Below, piece by piece: positions 11,840-23,405 of a DNA stretch of 64,000 nt (position 1 is its first letter; each line of letters begins with the position of its first letter). The stretch comes from Iris pallida (lineage: Eukaryota; Streptophyta; Magnoliopsida; Asparagales; Iridaceae). The translations under genes were made by a program, and so were the position numbers. A model generated the notes under the pieces. The model searched no databases, had not been told where the DNA came from, and saw only the letters and a list, made by a program, of their open reading frames with translations. Location of the stretch: contig JANAVB010015600.1 of NCBI GenBank assembly GCA_029216955.1, forward strand, positions 28,301,137 through 28,365,136. The letters are read 5' to 3'.

Positions 11840-14357
11840 TGTCACACTCAAAATATTATTATTATTATTATTATTATTGTCTTGTGTTAACTTATCTTGT
11901 GGTTAGAATTTTTGTCATTTTGTAACCCTAACCCTAGCCCTAGGGGGGGTGCAAGGTGTCCCTACAAGGGATGGGGGGGAGGACACCTCACCACAACCCC
12001 AACCCCTATATTAACACACACACACCACACATCAAAACCAAAGAAGGAAAGAAAGGAAAAAAAAAGAGAAGAATAAAACAAACTCACACACCCACCACAC
12101 ACCACCCGACCCCCCCAAGCCCTTTGCTGCTGCTGCCGCTGCTGCTCAGCCGCCCGCCGCCGCCCGCCGCCGCCAGCGCCGCCGCCAGCGCCGCCTGCTG
12201 CCGCCGGCCAGCCCCTCCGGCCACCACAACTCCACTTCCTCCTCCTCCACTTCATCTCCATTTCCACTTCCTCTTCCCCCAACTCCATCTCCAACCTCTT
12301 CATCATCATCATCTTCCATCCAAGGAGAAGACTAAGCCTAGGTATACCAATTTCTTCCTCTTTTCCCAAATTTATATGTGTGCTTTTTTTTTCTAAAACC
12401 CTAGGTTAGGAAACTTCTAACAAATTCCTTGTTATTGGGTTGTAATTAGGGTCTTGTGAAGAAATTTAGGTCACCCCTAACTCAAAGGCAAGTCCTCCTT
12501 CACTCTCTTTCTCCTAGATATTGTTCGATCATAATTTCCATATTTTCATGAGTAATCGATGAGTATTTAAATTCTGGAATTTAATGTAAGTTATGGTAAA
12601 CTCCAATATAGATATTCTTTTGAAATCAGAATTGAAGTTGATAGACATAGGTGTAATTACGTATATATAAAAACGAATGAGTACTTTGAGAATGAATGTA
12701 TGGGACACGACACAATTAATATTCGCAACAGACACCTTGTGTAGGATACAATACAAATTCCTAAGTATTGGACATGACACCAAAGAATTTTTCTCTTGGA
12801 CACATGACATGTTTATACACACCTTGACACTGTTGATAGATGTAATTTTGATTCATATATATATACACATAGGTCCCATGTCATCTTACTTGAACACGTA
12901 TACACGAGAGTAGTTTTTCTTTATTATTAACATGATTGTATAATTCTGTCCACATTTTTAAACCTATCGAATAACACATGTTGGTACAATGGATAGCTAA
13001 ATTAATCATTTTTGCAAGCCCCTACATAACTACGGCAACTTATTTCTACGAATTTCCAACTCTCTTGCACACCAATGTAATATTACAAGGGTCTAACGTG
13101 GTTTCCTCAAGAATTGACACATGAATTTGATGTCCACACACTACTAATAGGTTCTTTGATACTTGGGATAGTGAACGGCAAGCCGCTCAAATCAAGGAAA
13201 TTACTTGCCTAATTTAAATGCATGATTACTTGCTTGCTTGATTGCAACGGTAAGAAAGAATATTATTAAGCATTTTTGATACTTGCGTGGGTTTTCGGTG
13301 TTGAGGTTTGCTCCACCGAAGGGGTCGGCGAACCCGATATATATATATTTGCGTGGTTTCGGTGTTGAGAGTTGCTCCACCGAAGGGGTCGGCGAGCCCA
13401 TACATTTCTTTTATATCATGTTTTGTAAATTGTCGGAGCTCCTAAATACAAAGGAGACTCTGCCGAAATTTTTGAAAAATTTAGGAGATAGACAAATTTC
13501 TGATTTTCGGAAATTTTAGAATCATTGGGTGGGGAGGACAACTGAATATCCCTAGATATCCCGTAACATAATAACCATAAAAAGCTGATCAGCAATTCCT
13601 GAATATCCTGATGAGTACTTCTATATAAGTACTAGCCCAAGAGAGGCTCCTGTCCTGCTACTTCTATTCCGACAGTAACATCGAATAGATTGGTTTTAGC
13701 CCAAGGGAGGCTCCGAAATTACAACCTGATCCCAGGTTAACGGGATTGTTCACGGGAATTATTTAGGGAATTAATTCAGAGTACTGTTCTCAAAATTGCA
13801 TTGCATTTAGTCTACTAAATTTCATCTTACTCCAGCAAATAACTCCACCTATCAAAGGTGGGTAGTTTCTTGGTTGCTCAAGGGAAGCAAAATCCTACTG
13901 AGAGCTCAAGGGAAGCTCAGGAAATCTTACAATCCATGGAGTAGGATGTCATTTACATTTCCTTGATTTTGTGAAGTAAACCCATATAATAGTGCTAGTT
14001 GGCATATTTCTTTCCTTTAAGAAAAACTACATCTTTCTTTTGTATACTTTACCGTCCTTGACCGAGGACTTGCTTGTCGTTTTCTAAAATGACCTAGTAT
14101 TGTTCACTAGGTGAAGAAGAGGACGCTTCCGCCGAAGTAACGCCGCAGTACAACGAGGAATAATCGTCTGATAACTTGCTAGTTATTTCTTTTGTAATAA
14201 GCTTGTAAAGTATTGTTGATGAAGTATGTATAATAAGATGTAATCTCTGGCATTTTCCATTTTTGCTGATATTTACGGGCAACAATCGCGGATTTTCGGC
14301 GTGTAGCCTGGGGATGTGTATGACGTCACCATTCCATTTGGGAAGTGGGACGTGACA
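11840..14357 (+). repeat. E2 5' LTR
   Basis: It opens with TGTCACACTCAAA followed by an ATT microsatellite. A C-rich stretch with CCCTAACCCTAG, a CAC-rich leader and GC-rich triplet repeats follow. Later parts carry paired direct repeats (GCTCCACCGAAGGGGTCGGCG at about 13310 and 13375) and two GCCCAAG(A/G)GAGGCTCC copies (about 13630 and 13700). The likely TATA position reads CTATATTAAC here but CTATATAAAC in the 3' LTR. Confidence 0.94.
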
Positions 14358-14361
14358 CGTC

Positions 14362-14385
14362 TTTTAGTGGTGGCCCACGCAGGTC
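14362..14385 (+). promoter_or_regulatory. E2 leader motif: candidate primer site and splice donor
   Basis: TTTTAGTGGTGGCCC, then ACG, then CAGGTC lies four bases after the LTR end, as in E1 and E3. The CAG|GT at 14380-14384 is a plausible 5' splice site. Acceptor-like sequences sit directly before each of the three downstream ORFs (before 14615, 15223 and 15861). Confidence 0.55.
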
Positions 14386-14614
14386 CGCGAAAATGGAAAA
14401 TCCAGAATGGACCTTAGGTCTAGACGTTGGTTTTAAACTCAGATAGAAAACTTTGATTTCCAACCATATCTTAAAAATCCTTAAGTAAGGTAGATAAATA
14501 GTTGGTAGCATTTTCCTTACAAATTCCTCTTTCCTGTCTAGATCTTAAATCCTACTAAGGAGTTACTAACCTAAGGAAAAAAAATTACTTTTTATTTTCT
14601 TTTCAATCTAGGTC
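14386..14614 (+). other. E2 leader, non-coding
   Basis: This AT-rich leader has no ORF. It ends in a pyrimidine-rich run and CAATCTAG immediately before the ATG of the first small ORF, which resembles a 3' splice site. Confidence 0.5.
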
Positions 14615-14935
14615 ATGCCTCGGTTTGCACCCTTCGCAAGACTAGGAAATGATAGTCACAGCCTAGACGAGTATTATGCATTTGTAAAGAAGATGTGGCA
14701 CGTAGCGCGTAAAGGAATGATCGAAGCCTATGGAGTACACTACGAATTGAAATATCCAATAGTGTCAGACATAGATGATGAAAGGAAGGAGTATTACAAC
14801 TCGGTACATTATTATGTCCTGATAAAGGCAGAACCCACCAAAGGCCCAGAGACTGATCGCAATGGTACCTTGGAAGAATGGCTGCAAACTCATCCAGACG
14901 CAATAGTGCACAACATCAAGAAAATGTGGATTTAG
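14615..14935 (+). CDS. E2 leader ORF A, unknown protein
   Basis: This is a 106-codon ORF between the 5' LTR and gag, where chromoviruses normally have only a short untranslated leader. I recognise no domain. The product is aromatic-rich and acidic in the middle (SDIDDERKEYYNSVHYYV), with no signal peptide or membrane segment. It aligns along most of its length with leader ORF B. Shared positions include the AY pair (residues 38 and 39 in A, 42 and 43 in B), a P-x-V-x-D-(I/V)-(D/E)-D core, spaced tyrosines and a GT(L/I)(E/D) segment near the C terminus. The start is chosen because ATG follows an acceptor-like TAG|GTC. The frame is intact although gag-pol is damaged. It could be a captured host gene or an element accessory protein. 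Confidence 0.6.
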   Translation: MPRFAPFARLGNDSHSLDEYYAFVKKMWHVARKGMIEAYGVHYELKYPIVSDIDDERKEYYNSVHYYVLIKAEPTKGPETDRNGTLEEWLQTHPDAIVHNIKKMWI

Positions 14936-15222
14936 ATCCTCAAGCATGTATGTATGTGGAATGTATGAAGTAAGAATGTAATATATGGATGCATGTAGTA
15001 AGAATGTAAGTAAGTAGGGAAATATGGACTTAGATCCCTAGTATCTATAGATGATAAGTATGTGTATGTAGCTAGGATGGATGAAATGTAAGATATATCT
15101 GTATGTAGGTAGAATGTGACCAAGTATGTATGTAAGCCAAGGGCATATTGTTCTATAAATAAATAAAATATGCTTTTTCAATCTCCTTATGTTCCTTATA
15201 AGAAATTCTTACATAGGATATC
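14936..15222 (+). repeat. spacer with GTAAGAATGTA-type repeats
   Basis: This non-coding spacer between leader ORFs A and B is full of short imperfect repeats such as GTATGTATGTG, GAAGTAAGAATGTA and AGTAAGAATGTAAG. A similar GTATGAAGTA...AAGAATGTATGTA stretch follows ORF B at about 15640-15725. The ORF and its tail therefore look duplicated as one module. Confidence 0.6.
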
Positions 15223-15570
15223 ATGGATGTAGGTATGGGCCTGTTTATACCCAGTTTGGAAAGGGATGGAAGCGAGTACACCTTGTACCTATACCAACGC
15301 TATGCCAGGATACTATGGAACGCACCCGACTGGTATGACATTCATGCCTACCAAATATTCTATGGAGTCAGGCGTCCTATGGTACGAGACGTTGAGGATG
15401 GTGCTGAAGTGTACTTTGAGTACACCACCTACTGTCTTTATGTCCGAGACCCGAACCGCATCTATGTCGGATTGCACGGCTACGAAGGCACCATAGATGA
15501 CTTTGAGAGGTTATATACAGAAGTAGAAATCCTTGCTGAAGGGAGGGAGCTTATTGAAGCCGTAGCATAA
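15223..15570 (+). CDS. E2 leader ORF B, unknown protein, paralogue of ORF A
   Basis: This 115-codon intact ORF is the second of two related small genes before gag. Recognisable shared features with ORF A are HAYQIFYGVRRPMVRDVEDG (compare the AYGVHYELKYPIVSDIDD stretch in A), the following run of spaced tyrosines and GTIDDFERL (compare GTLEEWL). The product is acidic and aromatic-rich with no obvious membrane segment. I recognise no family. ATG follows ACATAG|GATATC, another acceptor-like site. Conservation of the fold pattern despite strong sequence divergence suggests that both copies were under selection at some time, but this is inference. Confidence 0.6.
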   Translation: MDVGMGLFIPSLERDGSEYTLYLYQRYARILWNAPDWYDIHAYQIFYGVRRPMVRDVEDGAEVYFEYTTYCLYVRDPNRIYVGLHGYEGTIDDFERLYTEVEILAEGRELIEAVA

Positions 15571-15860
15571 GATGTCTTAACCCTGTACATAGTGAAGAAG
15601 AAGTCCTTTTCCTTGTATTTTGGCATCTGCAAATATGTACCTGTATGAAGTAGAATAGTTTACCATGTCACGTTTTGGGATGATAGGTGACATGAGTAAC
15701 TAAGTAGCAAGAATGTATGTAAATGAAAAATGAGAGTAAGGAGCACCATTTTGTAATTACTCTCATTTTAATGAATATATATATATACGAAGTTTTATGA
15801 TACACTCTTGTTGAAAATTACGAGTTAAATACTTCTCTAAGAATTGCGTTTTCTCAGGAT
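15571..15860 (+). other. spacer before E2 gag, non-coding
   Basis: It holds the GAATGTATGTA-type tail of ORF B, a short ATATATAT run and, at its end, GCGTTTTCTCAG|GAT directly before the gag ATG at 15861. This is a good 3' splice-site match. Confidence 0.5.
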
Positions 15861-18256
15861 ATGGACAACCACGGTCAGTCAAGTACTCCGCCCCCTCAAG
15901 AACCAACTGTGCCGATATGTTTCGATTATTCCAGCAATTACTGGAATCCCATAATCAGCAGGCCAATGCAGCCCATGTTGCCAATGCAACCATATTGGAA
16001 CAAATGCAGAACTCCAATAAAACAGAAGAGGGAACCCTAAAAGATTTTCGAGATCTTAAGCCACCTAAGTTCAAGGGAATTGAAAATGCAATAGAAGCGG
16101 GTCAATGGTTGAAAACCATTGAAGGCTTAATGAAGGCCGTAAAGCTCAAAATCGAAGATATGGTGCCAGCAATCCGCATCCAGCTAGAAGATATCGCTGG
16201 ATACTGGTGGAGTGCTGAGTACCCAGAAGATTCCGATGGAGTTATGACATGGGCAGAATTCAAGAAGAAGTTTGAAGAAAGATTCTATCCTAAATCAGCA
16301 CGAATAGAGTTAGAGCGGCAATTCAACTATCTTAAACAAGGAAGACGTACCGTCGATGAATATGCTGTAGAGTTTTCCAGACTCAGTCGATTTGCTCCTA
16401 ACATGATAGCCGACGAAGAAACAAAAATTTCTAGGTTCCTGGAAGGGCTCGGGACACAATTGAAGAGCAGGGTCGCGTCCTACCGATGCCAGACCTTTTC
16501 TGAGGTAACAGAAGCTGCTCGAGACCAGGAGAGAATCCTGAAAGAGGAGCAACCTTTCCGGTCATCACAACCCAAGAGAACTTTTGAGGAAGGATCATCC
16601 TCTAACAAGAATCACTGGCAAGGACCACCTAAGCGTCCTCAGAATGGCAACTCGGACAAATTCCTTATCTGTGATTTCTGCCAGAAGCCAGGACATAAAA
16701 AGAATGTATGTAGGAGAAGATTGGGGCTTTGTTTGAGATGTGGAGCAAATCATCCAATCAGTCAATGTCCTCAGCCGCCTGCGAATGGAGCAAGGACACA
16801 AGGCTTCACTCAAGGATACCGACCTCCAGTTCAAGGAAACCAACCTCGACCAATGATACAGGCACCAACAGCGCAAGCAGGAATGGCTTATGGAAATCAG
16901 CAAAGGCCGTCCTATGCCCCTCAGGCTTATCAGTTTCAACAAGCACAACGGGCAGCTCAAGCTCAAAATAGTAACAAGAAAAGGAATAGGCAAGGGCAAG
17001 CATTCATAATGGGAACTGAAGATGCGAATATCCCTGGAGAAGTAGTTTCAGGTACTATTTTAGTTTCTTCATACCCAGCTTCAGTATTATTTGATTCCGG
17101 GGCTACCCATTCATTTATAGCATCTTCTTTTATATCACAACGTGAAATAGAATCACAACCTCTGCCTAAATCACTGAAAGTACTCACCGGTAATGGAGTA
17201 GTAGAAGTCAGTCGAGTATGTCGTAGATGTCCCATTAAATTGGGTGGAGGAGCTTTTCGTACCCGATTGCTTGTCTTTCCAACAAGCAATTATGATGTAA
17301 TATTGGGTATGGATTGGCTAACTGCAACATTAGCCAATATAGACTGCGGCCAGGGGAAAATTTCATTCCAACTCCCTGACGGCGAGTCTTATGAATTTGC
17401 AAGAGACCAAAATGAGTTCAATGCAGAGGAGCTAGAGAAATTTGAATTACCAGTACTACTGCAAGGAGTAGCAGAGCAATCATTTCCAAGGGTAGTGGAA
17501 GAATTCAAGGATGTATTCCCAGAAGAATTACCAGGGCTACCCCCAGACAGAGCCGTGGAATTTTCTATAGATTTAATACCGGGAGCTGCACCCATAGCCA
17601 AGAAGATATACCCAATGAACAAAGAGGAGCTAGTTGAGTTAAATAAACAGATAAAGGAGTTATTGTCAAAAGGGTTTATTCAGCCTAGTGCTTCACCATG
17701 GGGTGTACCAGTATTATTTGTGAAAAAGAAAGATAGTACCCTACGCCTGGTGATTGACTATAGGGCTTTGAATGAGGTTACCATCAAGAATAAATATCCC
17801 TTACCTAGGATCGATCAACTGTTTGATCAGTTAGGAGAGGCAAGGGTATTTTCAAAAATTGATTTGAGATCCGGATATCATCAGGTAAAGGTGAAAAAGG
17901 AAGACATCCCAAAGACTGCATTTAGAACTCGGTATGGGCATTACGAATTCTTAGTTATGCCATTCGGGTTGACAAATGCACCTGCTATATTTATGGACCT
18001 GATGAATCGAATATTTTATCAATATCTGGATAAATTTGTGATTGTATTTATTGATGACATCCTTGTATACTCCAAAAGTGAAGAGGAGCATGAAAAACAT
18101 TTGAGGATAGTATTGCAAACTCTGCGGGAAGAACAATTGTATGCTAAGCTTAGTAAATGTGAGTTTTGGTTGGACCAAATACCATTTCTAGGACATATTG
18201 TCAGTGGAGAAGGCATCTCGGTAGATCCAAAGAAAGTAGAAGCAGTTAAGTCTTAG
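15861..18256 (+). pseudogene. E2 gag-protease-RT (two lesions)
   Basis: The likely start is the ATG at 15861 after TTTTCTCAG|GAT. From there the frame must shift once near 15909-15914, apparently through loss of a G, to join the long frame open from 15917. Gag has the [24 protein letters not shown] and [19 protein letters not shown] signatures. Zinc knuckles are [14 protein letters not shown] and [13 protein letters not shown] (about residues 250-282 counted from 15917). Protease has [12 protein letters not shown] and [12 protein letters not shown] has [29 protein letters not shown] and an intact FIDD box (about 18047-18058). A TAG at 18254-18256 replaces the Trp normally found just after RT. 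Confidence 0.93.
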
Positions 18257-19372
18257 CCAACACCTAAGTCAGTAGCAGAAATCAGAAGCTTCTTAGGATT
18301 GGCTGGCTATTATCGGAGATTTGTAAAGAACTTTTCAAGAATTGCAGAACCTTTAACCCGTCTTACCCGGAAGGAAGAGAAATTTAATTGGACGGAGAAA
18401 TATCAAGCAGCATTTGACGAGCTGAAGAAAAGATTAATTACAGCTCCAATACTAGCATTACCCTCTGGTTCAGGTGGATATGAGATATATAGTGATGCAT
18501 CAGGTAAAGGTTTAGGATGTGTACTGATGCAGCAGGGGAGAGTCATAGCCTATGCATTCCGACAGTTAAAGACACATGAAAGGAATTATCCAACTCATGA
18601 TCTCGAACTTGCAGCGGTAGTATTCGCACTCAAGTTGTGGAGACACTATTTATATGGAGAAAGAATCAAAATATACACAGACCACAAGAGCTTAAAATAT
18701 GTCTTCACACAAAAGGAGATTAATATGAGACAGAGAAGATGGTTGGAGTTACTGAAGGATTTTGACATGGAGTTGACCTATCATCCGGGCAAAGCTAATA
18801 AGGTGGCTGATGCCTTAAGTAGAAGACCCGAAGCTTTCTTTATGAATACACCCAAAGAAATCCTTGAGGATTTGAGGAAAATGGGAATTGAAGTGATACG
18901 CCCGCTAACCGAAGGAATGTGGCAAAATTTGCAAGTACAGTCCTCCTTAATGGATAGAATTAAGGAGGCTCAACAGAATGATTCAAAACTTCAGAAAATT
19001 TGGAAACAAACAGAAGAGGGACTCCAGACCGGGATAAGGAAGCATCCGGACGGATCATTAAGATTCGAAGATCGATTATGTGTGCCCAGTAGAGATTTAA
19101 GAACAGAGGTTATGTTAGAAGCCCACAACTCACAATATTCCATTCATCCGGGCAGCACTAAAATGTACAAAGATTTGAGACAAATATTTTGGTGGCACGG
19201 GATGAAGAGAGAAGTCGCCGGATTCGTATCAAAATATCTTGTCTGTCAGCAAGTAAAAGCGGAGCATCAAAGGACAGCAGGGCTTCTCCAGCCGCTACCC
19301 ATACCCGAATGGAAATGGGAACACCTCACCATGGATTTCGTGACAGGATTGCCTAGGACCCAAAGGGGGTAA
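18257..19372 (+). pseudogene. E2 RNase H and integrase N-terminus
   Basis: The frame is continuous with gag-RT after the stop at 18254. RNase H motifs are [37 protein letters not shown] and KVADALSRR. The integrase zinc domain begins with [15 protein letters not shown], but its first cysteine is replaced: the usual KCLVCQQ reads KYLVCQQ (TAT for TGT). One of the four zinc ligands is therefore lost. The frame breaks in a run of five G at 19365-19369, apparently one G too many, just after the first catalytic Asp (MDFVTGLP). Confidence 0.92.
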
Positions 19373-20384
19373 TAATGCTATTTGGGTCATCGTAGACAGA
19401 CTTACCAAGTCCGCTCGTTTTCTGCCCTTTCGAGTTGGACAGTCAACGGAGGTCCTGGCAGAAATGTACATGAAACAGATTGTTAGTCAGTATGGAGTGC
19501 CAGTGAGTATAGTATCGGATAGAGATACCAGATTCACTTCACATTTCTGGAAAAGCTTGCAAGAAAGTCTTGGCACTAAATTGAAATTTAGCTCCGCCTA
19601 CCATCCCCAAACAGACGGCCAGTCTGAAAGAACCATTCAGACCTTAGAAGACATGCTGAGAGCGTGTACTTTAGATTTTGGAGGAGCATGGGATGATCAT
19701 CTACATTTGGTAGAATTTTCATATAACAACAGTTATCATGATAGCATCAAAATGGCTCCTTTTGAAGCACTATATGGTAGGAAGTGCAGATCGCCGGTAT
19801 GCTGGACCGACGTAGGAAAAAAACAATTGTTGGGGCCAGAATTAGTAACACAAACTGTGGATATCGTCAAAGCAATAAGAAGTCACCTGCAAGCAGCTCA
19901 GGACAGGCAGAAGATGTGGGCGGATAAGCACCAAAGAATATTGGAGTTTCAACCCGGAGAACATGTATTTCTGAAAATTTCACCAACTAAGGGAACCATC
20001 AGATTCGGGACCAGAGGAAAGCTAAGTCCCAGATATATTGGACCATTCGACATCCTGGAGAAAGTTGGAAATGTGTTATATCGACTCGCCTGGCCGCCAG
20101 CACTAGAAGGAGTTCACAATGTATTCCATGTTTCCCATCTACGAAGATATGTGCCGGACACGAGCCATATACTCGATCATTCAGAAATCACCATCGGGCC
20201 TACACTCCGGATAGAACAAAGACCCGTTGGGATCTTGGATCGAAGAGATAAGATACTCCGCAATCGGGTCATTCCGTTAGTACGAGTTGCGTGGAGCAGG
20301 GATTCTCCTGGAGATTCAACTTGGGAGAAAGAAGAAGACATGCGGAAGCAATACCCGTATTTATTCCCTAAGACAGGTCAGTAA
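19373..20384 (+). pseudogene. E2 integrase core and chromodomain-like tail
   Basis: Downstream of the G-run frameshift the frame is clean to a natural TAA at 20382-20384. The core has [12 protein letters not shown] (second Asp) and the [15 protein letters not shown] helix (Glu). The C-terminal part shows [30 protein letters not shown] and a tail with [20 protein letters not shown]. That tail matches the chromodomain-like end typical of Tekay/Del-type chromoviruses, which in the family steers integration to particular chromatin. Confidence 0.92.
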
Positions 20385-20432
20385 CCATATTGCTAGTCTA
20401 ATTATTTCAAATTCCGAGGACGGAATTTTTCT

Positions 20433-20446
20433 AAGGAGGGTAGACT
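20433..20446 (+). other. E2 polypurine tract
   Basis: AAGGAGGGTAGACT lies directly before the 3' LTR, preceded by CCGAGGACGGAATTTTTCT. This is the standard arrangement in plant chromoviruses. Confidence 0.85.
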
Positions 20447-22970
20447 TGTCACACTCAAATTATTATTATTATTATTATTATTATTATTGTCTTGTGTTAA
20501 CTTATCTTGTGGTTAGAATTTTTGTCATTTTGTAACCCTAACCCTAGCCTTAGCCTTAACCCTAACCCTAGCCCTAGGGGGGGTGCAAGGTGTCCCTACA
20601 AGGGATGGGGGGGGACACCTCACCCCAACCCCAACCCCTATATAAACACACACACACCACACATCAAAACCAAAGAAGGAAAGAAAGGAAAAAAGAAGAA
20701 GAGAAGAATAAAACAAACTCACACACCCACCACACACCACCCGACCCCCCAAGCCCTTTGCTGCTGCTGCCGCTGCTGCTCAGCCGCCCGCCGCCGCCAG
20801 CACCGCCTGCTGCCGTCGGCCAGCCCCTCCGGCCACCACAACTCCACTTCCTCCTCCTCCACTTCATCTCCACTTCCACTTCCTCTTCCCCCAACTCCAT
20901 CTCCAACCTCTTCATCATCATCATCTTCCATCCAAGGAGAAGACTAAGCCTAGGTATACCAATTTCTCCCTCTTTCCCCAAATTTATATGTGTGCTTTTT
21001 ATTCTAAAACCCTAGGTTAGGAAACTTCTAACAAATTCCTTGTTATTGGATTGTAATTAGGGTCTTGTGAAGAAATTTAGGTCACCCCTAACTCAAAGGC
21101 AAGTCCTCCTTCACTCTCTCTCTCCTAGATATTGTTCGATCATAATTTCTATATTTTCATGAGTAATCGATGAGTATTTAAATTCTGGAATTTAATGTAA
21201 GTCATGGTAAACTCCAATATAGATATTCTTTTGAAATCAGAATTGAAGTTGATAGACATAGGTGTAATTACGTATATATAAAAACGAATGAGTACTTTGA
21301 GAATGAATGTATGGGACACGACACAATTAATATTCGCAACAGACACCTTGTGTAGGATACAATACAAATTCCTAAGTATTGGACATGACACCAAAGAATT
21401 TTTCTCTTGGACACATGACATGTTTATACACACCTTGACACTGTTGATAGATGTAATTTTGATTCATATATATATACACATAGGTCCCATGTCATCTTAC
21501 TTGAACACGTATACACGAGAGTAGTTTTTCTTTATTATTAACATGATTGTATAATTCTGTCCACATTTTTAAACCTATCGAATAACACATGTTGGTACAA
21601 TGGATAGCTAAATTAATCATTTTTGCAAGCCCCTACATAACTACGGCAACTTATTTCTACGAATTTCCAACTCTCTTGCACACCAATGTAATATTACAAG
21701 GGTCTAACGTGGTTTCCTCAAGAATTGACACATGAATTTGATGTCCACACACTACTAATAGGTTCTTTGATACTTGGGATAGTGAACGGCAAGCCGCTCA
21801 AATCAAGAAAATTACTTGCCTAATTTAAATGCATGATTACTTGCTTGCTTGATTGCAACGGTAAGAAAGAATATTATTAAGCATTTTTGATACTTGCGTG
21901 GGTTTCCGGTGTTGAGGTTTGCTCCACCGAAGGGGTCGGCGAACCCGATATATATATATATTTGCGTGGTTCCGGTGTTGAGAGTTGCTCCACCGAAGGG
22001 GTCGGTGAGCCCATACATTTCTTTTATATCATGTTTTGTAAATTGTCGGAGCTCCTAAATACAAAGGAGACTCTGCCGAAATTTTTGAAAAATTTAGGAG
22101 ATAGACAAATTTCTGATTTTCGGAAATTTTAGAATCATTGGGTGGGGAGGACAACTGAATATCCCTAGATATCCCGTAACATAATAACCATAAAAAGCTG
22201 ATCAGCAATTCCTGAATATCCTGATGAGTACTTCTATATAAGTACTAGCCCAAGAGAGGCTCCTGTCCTGCTACTTCTATTCCGACAGTAACATCGAATA
22301 GATTGGTTTTAGCCCAAGGGAGGCTCCGAAATTACAACCTGATCCCAGGTTAACGGGATTGTTCACGGGAATTACTTAGGAAATTAATTCAGAGTACTGT
22401 TCTCAAAATTGTATTGCATTTAGTCTACTAAATTTCATCTTACTCCAGCAAATAACTCCACCTATCAAAGGTGGGTAGTTTCTTGGTTGCTCAAGGGAAG
22501 CAAAATCCTACTGAGAGCTCAAGGGAAGCTCAGGAAATCTTACAATCCATGGAGTAGGATGTCATTTACATTTCCTTGATTTTGTGAAGTAAACCCATAT
22601 AATAGTGCTAGTTGGCATATTTCTTTCCTTTAAGAAAAACTGCATCTTTCTTTTGTATACTTTACCGTCCTTGACCGAGGACTTGCTTGTCGTTTTCTAA
22701 AATGACCTAGTATTGTTCACTAGGTGAAGAAGAGGACGTCTCCGCCGAAGTAACGCCGCAGTACAACGAGGAATAATCGTCTGATAACTTGCTAGTTATT
22801 TCTTTTGTAATAAGCTTGTAAAGTATTGTTGATGAAGTATGTATAATAAGATGTAATCTCTGGCATTTTCCATTTTTGTTGATGTTTACGGGCGACAATC
22901 GCGGATTTTCGACGCGTAGCCTTGGGATGTGTATGACGTCACCATTCTATTTGGGAAGTGGGACGTGACA
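20447..22970 (+). repeat. E2 3' LTR
   Basis: This 2524-bp copy of 11840-14357 is followed by the TSD GTTAG. Compared with the 5' LTR, it has a longer CCCTAACCCTAGCCTTAG stretch (about 20535-20577), a longer ATT run and fewer GCC triplets. Confidence 0.94.
20638..20647 (+). promoter_or_regulatory. probable LTR TATA box of E2
   Basis: CTATATAAAC follows a C-rich stretch and precedes a CACACA leader. The 5' LTR has CTATATTAAC at the same point, so the copy that would drive the element is weakened. Confidence 0.5.
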
Positions 22971-22975
22971 GTTAG

Positions 22976-23405
22976 ATAGGCATGTTTTATGTATCTTGCT
23001 AGTCCTCTGAGGACCTGATGATCTCTTCAGGTTTAGCGACTGCATGGAGTTAGTTAGCAGCACGGGATGGTAGAAGATTACGATGTATGATACAGGTATT
23101 TGCTTGTGATATTTCTTTATTATCTTCTCGTGCTTTATATTCCATTCCATGATATACTCTGTTTATTTATAGACTCATATCATTTTTGGAGTCTAATCGA
23201 ACAATATGCTAATGGGCTGCAGACCATGACCCATACTTGTTCATTCTTGTCTTATATGATTCCTGTGGATTGAGATATAGTTTAGATTAGACATAATACC
23301 CTACTCTGGACAGCTTATACGTACTCGAGTCGGGCTGGAGTCCGCTCGATACGTAGCTGGCTTGCTCACGAGCTCGCGTCCAAAAACCGGGTGCGGGTCG
23401 TGACA
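22976..23405 (+). mobile_element. LTR H, right end
   Basis: H resumes after the TSD of E2 and ends with GGGTGCGGGTCGTGACA at 23405. The E3 LTR ends in nearly the same words (GCGGGTCGTGACA). No leader motif or primer site follows, so this end is the 3' side of a solo LTR or of a complete element. The target duplication would be CATAG (23406-23410), with its partner outside the window. Confidence 0.7.

Larger units (their letters stand above)
11840..22970 (+). mobile_element. E2, nearly intact chromodomain Ty3/gypsy element with two leader ORFs
   Basis: LTRs lie at 11840-14357 (2518 bp) and 20447-22970 (2524 bp). Both start TGTCACACTCAAA and end GGGACGTGACA, inside the perfect TSD GTTAG (11835-11839 and 22971-22975). 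The internal region holds the shared leader motif, two small ORFs, gag, protease, RT, RNase H, integrase, chromodomain-like tail and polypurine tract, all on plus. The LTRs differ by scattered substitutions and microsatellite length only. Coding damage is limited to one stop and two one-base frameshifts, so E2 is probably the youngest full element here. Confidence 0.95.

Noticed and set aside
11956..12396. ORFs of 135-146 codons on both strands in the E2 LTR (also 20507-21015)
   Set aside because: They arise from CAC, GCC and CTC triplet repeats in the LTR; there is no conserved protein and the frames differ between the two LTRs.
12677..12913. 78-codon ORF repeated exactly at 21288-21524
   Set aside because: The identity only reflects the recent common origin of the two LTRs of E2; the sequence is AT-rich and has no protein-like character.
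20530..20577. Possible interstitial telomere
   Set aside because: Only a few irregular CCCTAA/CCCTAG words that belong to the LTR and are present in both copies.
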